Position numbers and translations under genes: made by a program
From: GCA-002779465 sp964596535
Lineage (GTDB): Bacteria; Desulfobacterota; Desulfobacteria; Desulfobacterales; UBA2156
Assembly: GCA_964596535.1 (NCBI GenBank)
Contig: CAZQUR010000078.1
Coordinates: 1-13,687, forward strand
Direction of reading: 5' to 3'
Length of the DNA stretch: 13,687 nucleotides
In this document: positions 7,001 through 13,687 of the stretch, piece after piece
Layout of the letters: the number at the start of each line of letters is the position of its first letter
Position numbering within the stretch: position 1 is the stretch's first letter
The notes under the pieces: model-generated
Seen by the model: only the letters and a program-made list of their open reading frames with translations
Databases searched by the model: none
Told to the model about the DNA's origin: nothing

Positions 7001-8147
7001 CAAAAAGATCGCCGCGCCGCTCAAAAAAGGCAAAAAAATTCTGATTCCCAAGGATACCCCCATTGATGCCGCGGCGATCGCTGATATTCCCATGGCGCAA
7101 TTGGAAGGGATTGTCCTGGAAGATGCCGGCCTGACCGAACAGATCCATGAACTGCTGGAGGGGTATCGGAATCAGTGCGAGACCTTCCGGAAGGAATTTG
7201 AAACTCAGGTGAACCATTTTGAAGAAGGAGACGACCTTCCGCCGGGGGTCATCAAGATGGTCAAAGTCTATGTGGCCATGCGGCGCAAACTCTCCGTGGG
7301 AGATAAAATGGCGGGCCGCCACGGAAACAAGGGCGTGGTTTCCCGAATCCTTCCCCAGGAGGACATGCCCTATTTCGAAGACGGGACCTCCGTGGACATG
7401 GTCTTAAACCCCTTGGGCGTCCCTTCCCGTATGAATGTGGGACAGATCCTGGAAATCCATCTGGGATGGGCTTCCAAGGGGCTGGGGGATCAGCTCAATC
7501 GGCTTTGGGAAGAAAACCGCCTCCGGGAAATTCGGGAAAAACTCAAAAAGATCTTCCCTGACCCGACCCACCAGGAGATGATCGAAGAAAGTGATGATCG
7601 CACGCTGGGTGAGATGGCGGCCAATTTCAAGGAAGGGGTGCACATGGCGACCCCGGTATTCGACGGGGCCAAAGAAGAGGAGATCAAGACCCTCCTCGTG
7701 GAGGCCGGTCTCCCCGCCGGCGGTCAAGCCACGTTGTACGACGGAAGAACCGGGGAACCGTTCAGCGGAAAGATCACCGTGGGGACCATGTACATGATGA
7801 AACTCCACCACCTGGTCGACGACAAGATCCATGCCCGGTCCATCGGCCCCTATTCGCTGGTGACCCAGCAGCCCCTGGGAGGCAAGGCCCAGTTCGGCGG
7901 TCAGCGGCTGGGCGAGATGGAAGTGTGGGCCATGGAAGCGTACGGCGCGGCCTATGCCCTTCAGGAATTTCTGACGGTGAAATCGGACGACATGGCGGGG
8001 CGGACCCGCATGTACGAAAAAATCGTCAAGGGCCAAAACGTCCTCGAACCCGGCTTGCCGGAATCTTTCAAGGTGCTGATGATGGAACTCAAGAGCCTGG
8101 GTCTGGATGTAACCCTCATGGATAAAGAGGAGACGAGCAAGGCATAA
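4032..8147 (+). CDS. rpoB: DNA-directed RNA polymerase subunit beta
   Basis: Beta forms one pincer and part of the active centre of RNA polymerase. From ATG 4032 the product is 1371 residues; GTG at 4026 would add two residues and cannot be excluded. GGAG (4023-4026) favours the ATG. The rifampicin region begins QLSQFMDQTNPLSETTHKRR at residue 517. The Asp, His and Ser residues usually mutated in resistance (Asp523, His533, Ser538 here) are unchanged, so a sensitive-type site is expected. GDKMAGRHGNKG carries Lys1092 and Lys1100, equivalent to the two E. coli active-site lysines. A proteobacterial-type insertion lies between about 935 and 1070. The C-terminal part contains GGKAQFGGQRLGEMEVWA, which contacts beta'. 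The rpoC gene begins one base after the stop. Confidence 0.98.
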   Translation: MSERLLMNKRMRKYFGKIRQIIEIPDLIGMQRESYRRFLQMDVPPEKREDIGLQGVFNSVFSIKDFTGSASLEFVSYRFGDVKHSVEECIHRGMTYEVPLRITVRLVVYDVDKETGVSSIRDIKEQEIYFGTIPLMTDRGTFIINGTERVVVSQLHRSSGVFFDHDRGKSHSSGKIIYTSRIIPVRGSWIDLEIDHKDIVHVRIDRRRKFPVTYLLKAFGYSTEDLLTYFYQREKISVSGKKITRKFNPVFLRGQRASKDVKNPGTGEEILKKGHMFTQRVLKRMETLKIDAVPIDTAEILNRSFARTILDPKTGAVIARANDVVTEEMLSRLNEAGIREFELLVNAAATSDSIRKTLLVDKIEAREEALVEIYRRLRPGNPATPEVAQEFIDHLFFKNTFYDLSGVGRMKINHRLGIQTLIGVRTLRKEDILLTVKTLIELRDSQGPVDDIDHLGNRRVRAVGELLENQYRIGLVRMERAIKERMSLQEVDALMPHDLVNSKPVSAVIKEFFGTSQLSQFMDQTNPLSETTHKRRLSALGPGGLTRERAGFEVRDVHPSHYGRICPIETPEGPNIGLIVSLSTYARVNDYGFIETPYRLVKGATVLPEVRFLSAFEEKSHPIAQANAPIDAGGHYVNKTVTSRVAGEFMMVRREKIEMMDVSPNQLVSVSASLIPFLENDDANRALMGSNMQRQAVPLLTNRAPLVGTGIEKVVARDSGVTIVAERDGVVDDVDASRIVLRHDSAASTENGGRPAVTVYSLSKFKRSNQNTCFNHRPVVQRGQRIEAKEVIADGPATEKGELALGQNVTVAFMPWGGYNFEDSILVSERLVRDGVYTSVHVEEFEVIARDTKLGREEITRDIPNVGEETLKDLDESGIVRIGAEVRPGDILVGKITPKGETQLSPEEKLLRAIFGEKAGDVKDTSLRVPPGVDGTVIDAKVFLRRGVEKDDRTRIIEEMEIESLKKDLNDKIRVTGDVVRTRIEGLLTGKKIAAPLKKGKKILIPKDTPIDAAAIADIPMAQLEGIVLEDAGLTEQIHELLEGYRNQCETFRKEFETQVNHFEEGDDLPPGVIKMVKVYVAMRRKLSVGDKMAGRHGNKGVVSRILPQEDMPYFEDGTSVDMVLNPLGVPSRMNVGQILEIHLGWASKGLGDQLNRLWEENRLREIREKLKKIFPDPTHQEMIEESDDRTLGEMAANFKEGVHMATPVFDGAKEEEIKTLLVEAGLPAGGQATLYDGRTGEPFSGKITVGTMYMMKLHHLVDDKIHARSIGPYSLVTQQPLGGKAQFGGQRLGEMEVWAMEAYGAAYALQEFLTVKSDDMAGRTRMYEKIVKGQNVLEPGLPESFKVLMMELKSLGLDVTLMDKEETSKA

Positions 8148-8148
8148 C

Positions 8149-11100
8149 ATGGAAACACTTTACGACTTTTTCGCCAAACCCAAGGATCCGAAGCAGTATG
8201 TCGGGGTGCGCCTCGCATTGGCCTCCCCCGACGACATCCTGAAATGGTCTTTCGGCGAGATCAAGAAACCGGAGACCATCAATTACCGAACGTTCAAACC
8301 CGAACGGGACGGGCTGTTTTGCGCCAAAATTTTCGGCCCCACCAAAGATTACGAGTGCAACTGCGGGAAGTACAAGCGGATGAAGCACCGGGGCGTGATC
8401 TGCGAAAAATGCGGCGTGGAGGTCATCCAGTCCAAGGTGCGGCGGGAACGGATGGGACACATCGAGCTGGCCACCCCGGTGGCCCACATCTGGTTTTTAA
8501 AAAGCCTGCCGAGCAAGATCGGGAACCTGCTGGACCTGACCTTGAAGAACCTGGAGAAGGTCTTTTACTTCGACAACCACATCGTCATCGACCCCAAGGG
8601 GACGCCCCTGCAAAGGGGCCAGCTTTTATCCGAGGAGAAATACCGGGAGGCACTGGACGCCTACGGGGACAAATTTGATGCCGGCATCGGCGCCGAGGCC
8701 GTCAAGGCGCTCTTGAGCCAGCTCGACCTGGAAGCCCTCTATAAAGAGATCCGGGCGGAGATTCTGGCCACCCATTCCACGTCCAAGCGCCAGAAACTGG
8801 CCAAGCGGCTGAAAATCGTGGATGCGTTTCGTCGCAGCGGCGTCGATCCGGTATGGATGATCATGGATGTCATCCCGGTGCTGCCGCCCGACCTGCGCCC
8901 CCTGGTGCCCCTCGAAGGGGGGCGGTTCGCCACTTCGGATTTGAACGACCTCTACCGCCGGGTCATCAACCGGAACAACAGACTCAAACGGCTCATCGAC
9001 CTCAAGGCGCCGGAAATCATCGTGAGAAACGAAAAACGGATGCTCCAGGAGTCCGTGGACGTCCTATTCGACAACGGCCGCCACGGCCGCGTCATCACCG
9101 GGACCAACAAGCGGCCCCTGAAATCCTTGAGTGATACGCTGAAAGGAAAACAGGGACGTTTCCGGCAGAATCTCCTCGGGAAGCGGGTCGATTACTCGGG
9201 AAGAACCGTCATCACCATCGGCCCCGACCTGCGGTTGCACCAGTGCGGTCTTCCCAAGAAGATGGCCCTCGAGCTCTTCAAGCCCTTCGTCTATTACCGC
9301 CTGGAGCAGAAAAACCTGGTCTCCACCGTGAAAAGTGCGAAAAAAATGGTGGAAAAAGGGGTCCCGGAGGTATGGGACACCCTGGACGAAGTGGTCCGGG
9401 AATACCCGGTCATGTTGAACCGGGCTCCCACGCTCCATCGACTCGGGATCCAGGCCTTTGAACCCATCCTCATCGAAGGAAAGGCCATTCAACTGCATCC
9501 GTTGGTGTGTACGGCCTTCAACGCCGATTTCGACGGAGACCAGATGGCGGTCCATGTCCCCCTCTCGGTGGAAGCCCAAATCGAGGCCCGGGCCCTGATG
9601 CTTTCCACCAACAACATCCTGTCCCCGGCCAACGGATCCCCCATCATCGTCCCCACCCAGGACATCGTCCTGGGGATCTATTACATGACGCGGGCGGTTC
9701 CCCGGCTCAAGGGGGAAGGAAGGCTTTTTTCGAGTCCGGAGGAAGTCCGCAGTGCCTACGACGGCGGGGCCGTTGACCTGCACGCCAAAATCAAAGTGCG
9801 TCTCGACGGGAAAATGGTGGACACCACCACCGGACGGATCCTTTTGTGGGAAATTATCCCCCAAAGCAGCCTCATGGAGCTATGCCACATCGAGACCAAG
9901 GACGCGGCCAAGGCCCAACGGGCCATGGAAGCCATCCAGGGCGGGACCGATTTCGGGGAAGTCGCCCAGACCGTCTCCACGGCCTTGGATCGGGAGCCGG
10001 AAGGCTTGTGCGGGTTGCTGGTCCGGGATGAATTCGAACGCATCTTCTCCATTTCAGACGCGGAAACGGATCGGATCTTCGAAATGGCGCCCGGAGAGAT
10101 CAGTCCCATCCTGCAGGGCGGGAGGCGTTACCATATCTTTAAAGTCCTCGACAAGCGGCCGGAGATGCCCTTTGAGGCCGTCAACAAAGTGATGGATAAA
10201 AAGGTCCTTCGGGAGGTGGTGGACTATGCCTACCGCAACCTGGGCCCCAAAGCCACGGTGATTCTTTCGGACCGTCTCAAGGACATCGGTTACCAGTATT
10301 CCACGACGGGGGGGCTCTCCATTTCCATCGACGACATGATTACGCCCCAGGGCAAGTGGGAGATATTGAAAACGGCCGAAAAACAGGTGGCCGATATCGA
10401 AAAGCAATACACGGAAGGTCTCATTACCCAGGGGGAAAAGTATAACAAGGTCGTGGATATCTGGGCTAAGGCCACGGAGGATGTGGCCAACGAGATGATG
10501 GAAGCCATGAAAACGGCGCCGGTCATCGATTCCAAGGGAAACCCGGTCCTGGATGAACACGGAATCCCCATTGCCGAGGAAAGTTTCAATCCCATTTACA
10601 TGATGGCGGACTCGGGCGCCCGGGGCAGCAAGGACCAGATGCGGCAACTGGCCGGCATGCGGGGGCTCATGGCCAAACCGTCGGGGGAGATCATCGAGAC
10701 CCCCATCACCGCCAATTTCCGGGAAGGCCTTTCGGTGCTGCAGTACTTCATCTCCACTCACGGCGCACGAAAAGGGCTTGCGGATACCGCCTTGAAGACG
10801 GCCAACTCCGGATATCTTACCCGGCGTCTCGCCGATGTGGCGCAGGATTGCAGTGTTTCGGAAGACGACTGCGGGACCCTGATGGGTGTGGAGGTGGAAC
10901 CGCTCATGGAAGGGGGCGAGATTATCCAAAGGCTCGGCGAACGGATCCTGGGAAGGGTGGCCATGGAGGATATCCGGGACCCCTTCTCCGATGAAATCCT
11001 GGTGAAAGCCGGGGAGATGCTGGATGAAAAGGCCGTCAACCGGGTGGAAAGCGCCGGCCTGGCAAAGGTGAAGATCCGCTCCGTCCTCACCTGTAAATCC

Positions 11101-12558
11101 GAGTTCGGTGTGTGCGCCAAGTGCTACGGCCGGGATTTAAGCCATGGCAACTTCATTGAAATCGGTCAGGCCGTGGGCATTATGGCGGCCCAATCCATCG
11201 GCGAGCCCGGCACCCAGTTGACCATGCGGACGTTTCATATCGGCGGGACGGCGAGCCGGCGGGTGGAACAGGCCGACATCAAGGCCCGGGTGGAAGGGAT
11301 CGTCAAGTTCATCGATCTCAACGTGGTGAAAAACGCCGAAAACGTCACTGTGGTCATGAACCGCCGGGGCGGTGAATTCGCCGTGGTCAGTGAAACCGGG
11401 AGGGAACGGGAGCGGTATCCCGTCATCTACGGCGCGCACCTTCTGGTGGAAGACGGCCAGGTTGTCCAGGCCGGAGATCTTCTGACGACCTGGGATCCCT
11501 TCACCACGCCCATCATCACCGAAGTGAACGGCACCGTGAAGTTCGGGGATATTGAGGCGGGAAAAACGTTACAGGAAAAGGTGGACCCGGTGACCGGGAA
11601 GTCGAGCCGCACCATTATCGAGTCCAAGAGTGCCGAGGTCCGGCCCCGAATCTCCATCAAGGATGAAAGCGGTAAGACCGCCAAGCTCCCCCGGTCATCG
11701 GGGATGGCCCGGTATTTTCTTCCCAACAGCGCCATTTTGCTGGTGGAGGAAGGGGACACGGTCAAGGCCGGTGATGTCATCGCCAAGCTTCCCCGGGCTA
11801 CCACCAAAACCAAAGACATCACCGGCGGTCTGCCCCGGGTGGCGGAACTCTTTGAGGTGCGCAAACCCAAGGATACGGCCATCTTGAGCCAGATCGACGG
11901 ATACGTTTCGGTCTCCAAAGATGCCAAGAAGGGGAAACAAAAGATCACCGTCACCCCTGTGGATGCCGGGGAAAAGAAGGAATACCTTGTTCCCCGGGGC
12001 AAACACATCAATGTGTACGAAGGGGACTATGTCCGTGCCGGGGAAGCCCTCATCAGCGGGTCGGCGGTCCCCCAGGACATCCTGAACATCAAAGGAGAGG
12101 TCGCCCTGGCACGCTACCTGGTGGATGAAGTCCAGGAGGTGTATCGACTCCAGGGGGTGCGCATCAACGACAAGCATATTGAGGTGATCGTCCGGCAGAT
12201 GATGAAACGGGTGAAGGTGATGGAGGTGGGAGACACCGACTTTATCCCCGAAGAGAACGTGGATCGAATGCAGTTTGAAAAGGCCAACCAGGCGGTGACC
12301 GCCCAAGGCGGGAAACCGGCGGTGGCGGAACCCCTGATCCTCGGTGTCACCAAAGCCTCTTTAAGCACGGAGAGTTTCATATCGGCGGCCTCATTCCAGG
12401 AGACCACGAAGGTGTTGACGGACGCCAGCATCACCGGCGCCGTGGATCATCTCCGGGGGCTCAAGGAAAACGTGATCATGGGGCGATTGGTTCCGGCCGG
12501 GAGCGGTTTTCCCGAATACAGCGAAAGCGATATCGAGTTGGAAACCGTCGCCGAGTAA
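8149..12558 (+). CDS. rpoC: DNA-directed RNA polymerase subunit beta' with a parvulin-like insertion
   Basis: Beta' carries the catalytic Mg2+ site. The product is 1469 residues, longer than the 1407 of E. coli. In order: the zinc ribbon with Cys70, Cys72, Cys85 and Cys88; the clamp helices (about 265-309) that bind sigma; the catalytic NADFDGD at 458-464; an unusual insertion at about 573-672; the rim helices of the secondary channel (about 730-785); the bridge helix before Cys901; the second zinc site Cys901, Cys982, Cys989 and Cys992; the trigger loop MRTFH at 1026-1030; the large trigger-loop insertion (about 1046-1222); then ITGGLPRV and the C-terminal region. Key residues up to the catalytic motif fall at the same numbers as in E. 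coli, so the extra length lies later. The ATG is one base after rpoB, with only weak ribosome-binding signals, suggesting coupling. Confidence 0.98.
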   Translation: METLYDFFAKPKDPKQYVGVRLALASPDDILKWSFGEIKKPETINYRTFKPERDGLFCAKIFGPTKDYECNCGKYKRMKHRGVICEKCGVEVIQSKVRRERMGHIELATPVAHIWFLKSLPSKIGNLLDLTLKNLEKVFYFDNHIVIDPKGTPLQRGQLLSEEKYREALDAYGDKFDAGIGAEAVKALLSQLDLEALYKEIRAEILATHSTSKRQKLAKRLKIVDAFRRSGVDPVWMIMDVIPVLPPDLRPLVPLEGGRFATSDLNDLYRRVINRNNRLKRLIDLKAPEIIVRNEKRMLQESVDVLFDNGRHGRVITGTNKRPLKSLSDTLKGKQGRFRQNLLGKRVDYSGRTVITIGPDLRLHQCGLPKKMALELFKPFVYYRLEQKNLVSTVKSAKKMVEKGVPEVWDTLDEVVREYPVMLNRAPTLHRLGIQAFEPILIEGKAIQLHPLVCTAFNADFDGDQMAVHVPLSVEAQIEARALMLSTNNILSPANGSPIIVPTQDIVLGIYYMTRAVPRLKGEGRLFSSPEEVRSAYDGGAVDLHAKIKVRLDGKMVDTTTGRILLWEIIPQSSLMELCHIETKDAAKAQRAMEAIQGGTDFGEVAQTVSTALDREPEGLCGLLVRDEFERIFSISDAETDRIFEMAPGEISPILQGGRRYHIFKVLDKRPEMPFEAVNKVMDKKVLREVVDYAYRNLGPKATVILSDRLKDIGYQYSTTGGLSISIDDMITPQGKWEILKTAEKQVADIEKQYTEGLITQGEKYNKVVDIWAKATEDVANEMMEAMKTAPVIDSKGNPVLDEHGIPIAEESFNPIYMMADSGARGSKDQMRQLAGMRGLMAKPSGEIIETPITANFREGLSVLQYFISTHGARKGLADTALKTANSGYLTRRLADVAQDCSVSEDDCGTLMGVEVEPLMEGGEIIQRLGERILGRVAMEDIRDPFSDEILVKAGEMLDEKAVNRVESAGLAKVKIRSVLTCKSEFGVCAKCYGRDLSHGNFIEIGQAVGIMAAQSIGEPGTQLTMRTFHIGGTASRRVEQADIKARVEGIVKFIDLNVVKNAENVTVVMNRRGGEFAVVSETGRERERYPVIYGAHLLVEDGQVVQAGDLLTTWDPFTTPIITEVNGTVKFGDIEAGKTLQEKVDPVTGKSSRTIIESKSAEVRPRISIKDESGKTAKLPRSSGMARYFLPNSAILLVEEGDTVKAGDVIAKLPRATTKTKDITGGLPRVAELFEVRKPKDTAILSQIDGYVSVSKDAKKGKQKITVTPVDAGEKKEYLVPRGKHINVYEGDYVRAGEALISGSAVPQDILNIKGEVALARYLVDEVQEVYRLQGVRINDKHIEVIVRQMMKRVKVMEVGDTDFIPEENVDRMQFEKANQAVTAQGGKPAVAEPLILGVTKASLSTESFISAASFQETTKVLTDASITGAVDHLRGLKENVIMGRLVPAGSGFPEYSESDIELETVAE
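9868..10164 (+). other. Parvulin/PpiC-like domain inserted in RpoC
   Basis: Residues about 574-672 of RpoC interrupt an alignment with E. coli beta' between IIPQ (569-572) and MPFEAVNK (673-680). They show the parvulin order: first strand LCHIETK (578-584), helix with AKAQRAMEAIQGGTDFGEVA (587-606), a second strand GLCGLL (619-624), Phe629 and Phe633, the turn MAPGEIS (646-652), and the last strand RRYHIFKVLDKRPE (659-672). His580 and His662 fall where the two conserved histidines of parvulins lie; Phe633 matches the proline-pocket Phe. The usual Cys or Asp near the active site is not obvious (Ala612 to Asp614). Base composition and codon choice look like the rest of rpoC, so it is not a recent arrival. 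Confidence 0.8.
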
Positions 12559-12595
12559 AAAATCCTGGAAAAGGTTGAAGTCTCCATAAAAACGC

Positions 12596-12624
12596 TTGAC
12601 AAATATATCATTGCCGGCTAATTT
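12596..12624 (+). promoter_or_regulatory. Sigma70 promoter for rpsL-rpsG-tuf
   Basis: A perfect -35 box TTGACA (12596-12601) is followed, after a 17-base spacer, by TAATTT (12619-12624) as the -10 box. The surroundings are AT-rich in an otherwise GC-rich region. Transcription should begin around 12630-12632, giving a leader of about 95 bases before rpsL. It starts 38 bases after the rpoC stop with no terminator before it, so read-through from rpoC can also feed the unit. Confidence 0.8.
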
Positions 12625-12653
12625 AGTCATTTTTATCACTCCACTTTTCAATG

Positions 12654-12704
12654 AATCCGGTACGGTCGCAGAGAGTGCCGAAGTCGCGGGCGTTGCCGGA
12701 TTTT
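12654..12704 (+). promoter_or_regulatory. Hairpin in the rpsL leader
   Basis: AATCCGG (12654-12660) and CCGGATT (12696-12702) are perfect complements enclosing 35 bases, followed by two further T residues. The stem lies entirely in the predicted untranslated leader of rpsL and ends 24 bases before its ATG. It could be an attenuator or a site for ribosomal-protein feedback. The loop is long and the T run short, so function is uncertain. Confidence 0.4.
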
Positions 12705-12726
12705 AATCGAGGATGAAAGGGATCGT

Positions 12727-13098
12727 ATGCCGACCATCAACCAGTTGGTCCGAAAGGGAAGACAACGGGTAAGACGGAAAGTCACCACGCCGGCCCTGAA
12801 AGGGGCTCCCCAGAAACGCGGGGTCTGCACCCGGGTGTATACCTCGACGCCGAAAAAACCCAACTCTGCCTTGCGGAAAGTGGCACGGGTTCGATTGACG
12901 AGCGGGATCGAGGTGACGGCCTATATCCCGGGCATCGGTCACAATCTTCAGGAACATTCCGTGGTTCTGGTCCGGGGTGGACGGGTCAAGGACCTCCCCG
13001 GTGTTCGGTACCATATCGTCCGGGGCACCCTGGACACCCTCGGCGTCGAAGATCGTAAGAAAGGCCGCTCCAAGTACGGGGCGAAAAAACCGAAGTAG
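12727..13098 (+). CDS. rpsL: 30S ribosomal protein S12
   Basis: S12 lies at the decoding centre and monitors codon-anticodon fit. The product has 123 residues, the usual length. The loop TPKKPNSALRK (41-51) and the motif GGRVKDLPGVRYH (84-96) are intact. Lys43 and Lys88, whose changes give streptomycin resistance, are both present, so a sensitive-type protein is expected. Asp89, the residue methylthiolated in many bacteria, is also present. AAAGGG (12716-12721) precedes the ATG by 5 bases. It is the first gene of the unit driven by the promoter at 12596. Confidence 0.98.
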   Translation: MPTINQLVRKGRQRVRRKVTTPALKGAPQKRGVCTRVYTSTPKKPNSALRKVARVRLTSGIEVTAYIPGIGHNLQEHSVVLVRGGRVKDLPGVRYHIVRGTLDTLGVEDRKKGRSKYGAKKPK

Positions 13099-13153
13099 GC
13101 CCGGGAAACATCCGGATCGGGGATAATCGAAAAGAGACAGGTAGGACGCACAT

Positions 13154-13624
13154 ATGCCCAGGAGAAGAGAAGTTCCGGTGCGGGAAAGCATTGCCGATTC
13201 CCGCTACGACAGCAAACTGGCGGCGCGATTCATCAACGCGCTGATGCAAGACGGCAAGAAGAGCACTGCCGAGGCGGTGTTGTACGGCGCCCTGGATATC
13301 ATTGAAAAGAAACTCAATGAATCGCCCATGAAGGTCTTTGAACAGGCCCTTGACAACGTCAAGCCGATCATCGAGGTGAAATCGAGACGGGTCGGAGGAT
13401 CAACCTACCAGGTACCGACGGAAATCCGTCCCTCCAGGCGTATGGCGCTGGGGATCCGATGGGTCATCAGCTATGCCCGGGGCCGATCCGAAAAAGGGAT
13501 GGTCCGGAAATTGGCGGGGGAACTGATGGACGCGGCGAATCAAAGGGGGGCATCGGTCAAGAAGAAAGAAGATACGCATAAAATGGCCGAAGCCAACAAG
13601 GCATTTGCGCATTACCGCTGGTAA
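13154..13624 (+). CDS. rpsG: 30S ribosomal protein S7
   Basis: S7 nucleates assembly of the 30S head and lies near the E site and mRNA exit. The product is 156 residues, a standard length, beginning MPRRREVPVRESIADSRYDS, with the RNA-binding segment VGGSTYQVPTEIRP in its middle and KMAEANKAFAHYRW at its end. TAGGA (13142-13146) precedes the ATG by 7 bases. The gap from rpsL is 55 bases. In E. coli, S7 represses its own operon from this gap, but I see no strong structure here. The next gene is tuf rather than fusA. Confidence 0.98.
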   Translation: MPRRREVPVRESIADSRYDSKLAARFINALMQDGKKSTAEAVLYGALDIIEKKLNESPMKVFEQALDNVKPIIEVKSRRVGGSTYQVPTEIRPSRRMALGIRWVISYARGRSEKGMVRKLAGELMDAANQRGASVKKKEDTHKMAEANKAFAHYRW

Positions 13625-13650
13625 GGAAAAATCCGAGGGAGGAGTGTGAG

Positions 13651-13687
13651 ATGGCGAAGGCGAAGTTTGAGCGGAAGAAGCCGCATG
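13651..13687 (+). CDS. tuf: Elongation factor Tu, N-terminal start (partial, second copy)
   Basis: The first 12 codons, MAKAKFERKKPH, are visible before the right edge. This is the conserved EF-Tu N-terminus that precedes the GTP-binding domain. It does not resemble EF-G, whose start differs. A strong site GGAGGAG (13638-13644) lies 6 bases before the ATG, and the rpsG stop is 26 bases upstream. With the EF-Tu C-terminus at the left edge, this shows two tuf genes in the same orientation about 13.6 kb apart. Confidence 0.9.
   Translation, partial: MAKAKFERKKPH

Noticed and set aside
6273..7322. A 349-codon minus-strand open frame inside rpoB, and similar ones in rpoC
   Set aside because: Fully inside rpoB and opposite to it, with no family resemblance; the + strand reading is unambiguous.
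9871..10164. The RpoC insertion as an intein or a recently inserted mobile element
   Set aside because: There are no intein splice motifs, no terminal repeats or target duplications, and the base and codon use match the rest of rpoC; the parvulin-like pattern explains it better.
11284..11815. The long insertion in the trigger loop region of RpoC as a novelty
   Set aside because: It aligns with the known trigger-loop insertion of proteobacterial beta' (sandwich-barrel repeats) and is expected.
12651..12716. A 21-codon frame in the rpsL leader, ending next to the rpsL ribosome-binding site
   Set aside because: The bases before its ATG contain no Shine-Dalgarno, and it is short enough to occur by chance.

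Overview
The window carries a bacterial housekeeping locus: the end of one tuf gene, then rpmG, tRNA-Trp, secE, nusG, rplK, rplA, rplJ, rplL, rpoB, rpoC, rpsL, rpsG and the first codons of a second tuf gene. Every gene is on the + strand. The DNA is moderately GC-rich. The tuf-rpmG-trnW-secE-nusG order, the proteobacterial-type RpoB and RpoC (both large insertions shared with E. coli are present) and the protein wording suggest a deltaproteobacterium-like organism (Desulfobacterota, perhaps a sulfate reducer). That placement is inference by eye, not a search result.

Layout. Positions 1-434 hold the EF-Tu C-terminus, L33, a complete tRNA-Trp with encoded CCA, and a long hairpin just before secE. 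Positions 435-1374 encode SecE and NusG. Positions 1455-3855 encode L11, L1, L10 and L7/L12, with a recognisable L10-binding leader RNA before rplJ. Positions 3856-4031 hold a series of hairpins, including an attenuator-like one, between the ribosomal genes and RNA polymerase. Positions 4032-12558 encode RpoB and RpoC, one base apart. A near-consensus sigma70 promoter at 12596-12624 starts a second unit: rpsL, rpsG and directly a second tuf. The fusA gene usually found between rpsG and tuf is absent.

How the genes work together. The products form the ribosomal stalk and L1 arm (L11, L1, L10, L7/L12), decoding and head proteins of the small subunit (S12, S7), EF-Tu, the RNA polymerase beta and beta' subunits, the elongation factor NusG, and SecE of the secretion channel. 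Ribosome and polymerase output appears to be balanced by L10 feedback on its leader and by partial termination between rplL and rpoB.

The most unusual observation is inside rpoC. About 100 residues (roughly 573-672) with the full sequence pattern of a parvulin/PpiC-type prolyl isomerase interrupt an otherwise normal beta' subunit, at a point where the E. coli protein passes directly from one flank to the other. Other points of interest are a possible competing fold upstream of the L10 site, the hairpin between trnW and secE, and the two tuf genes flanking the whole locus. No stretch longer than 300 bases lacks a gene; the largest gap (2607-2883) is the L10 leader region.
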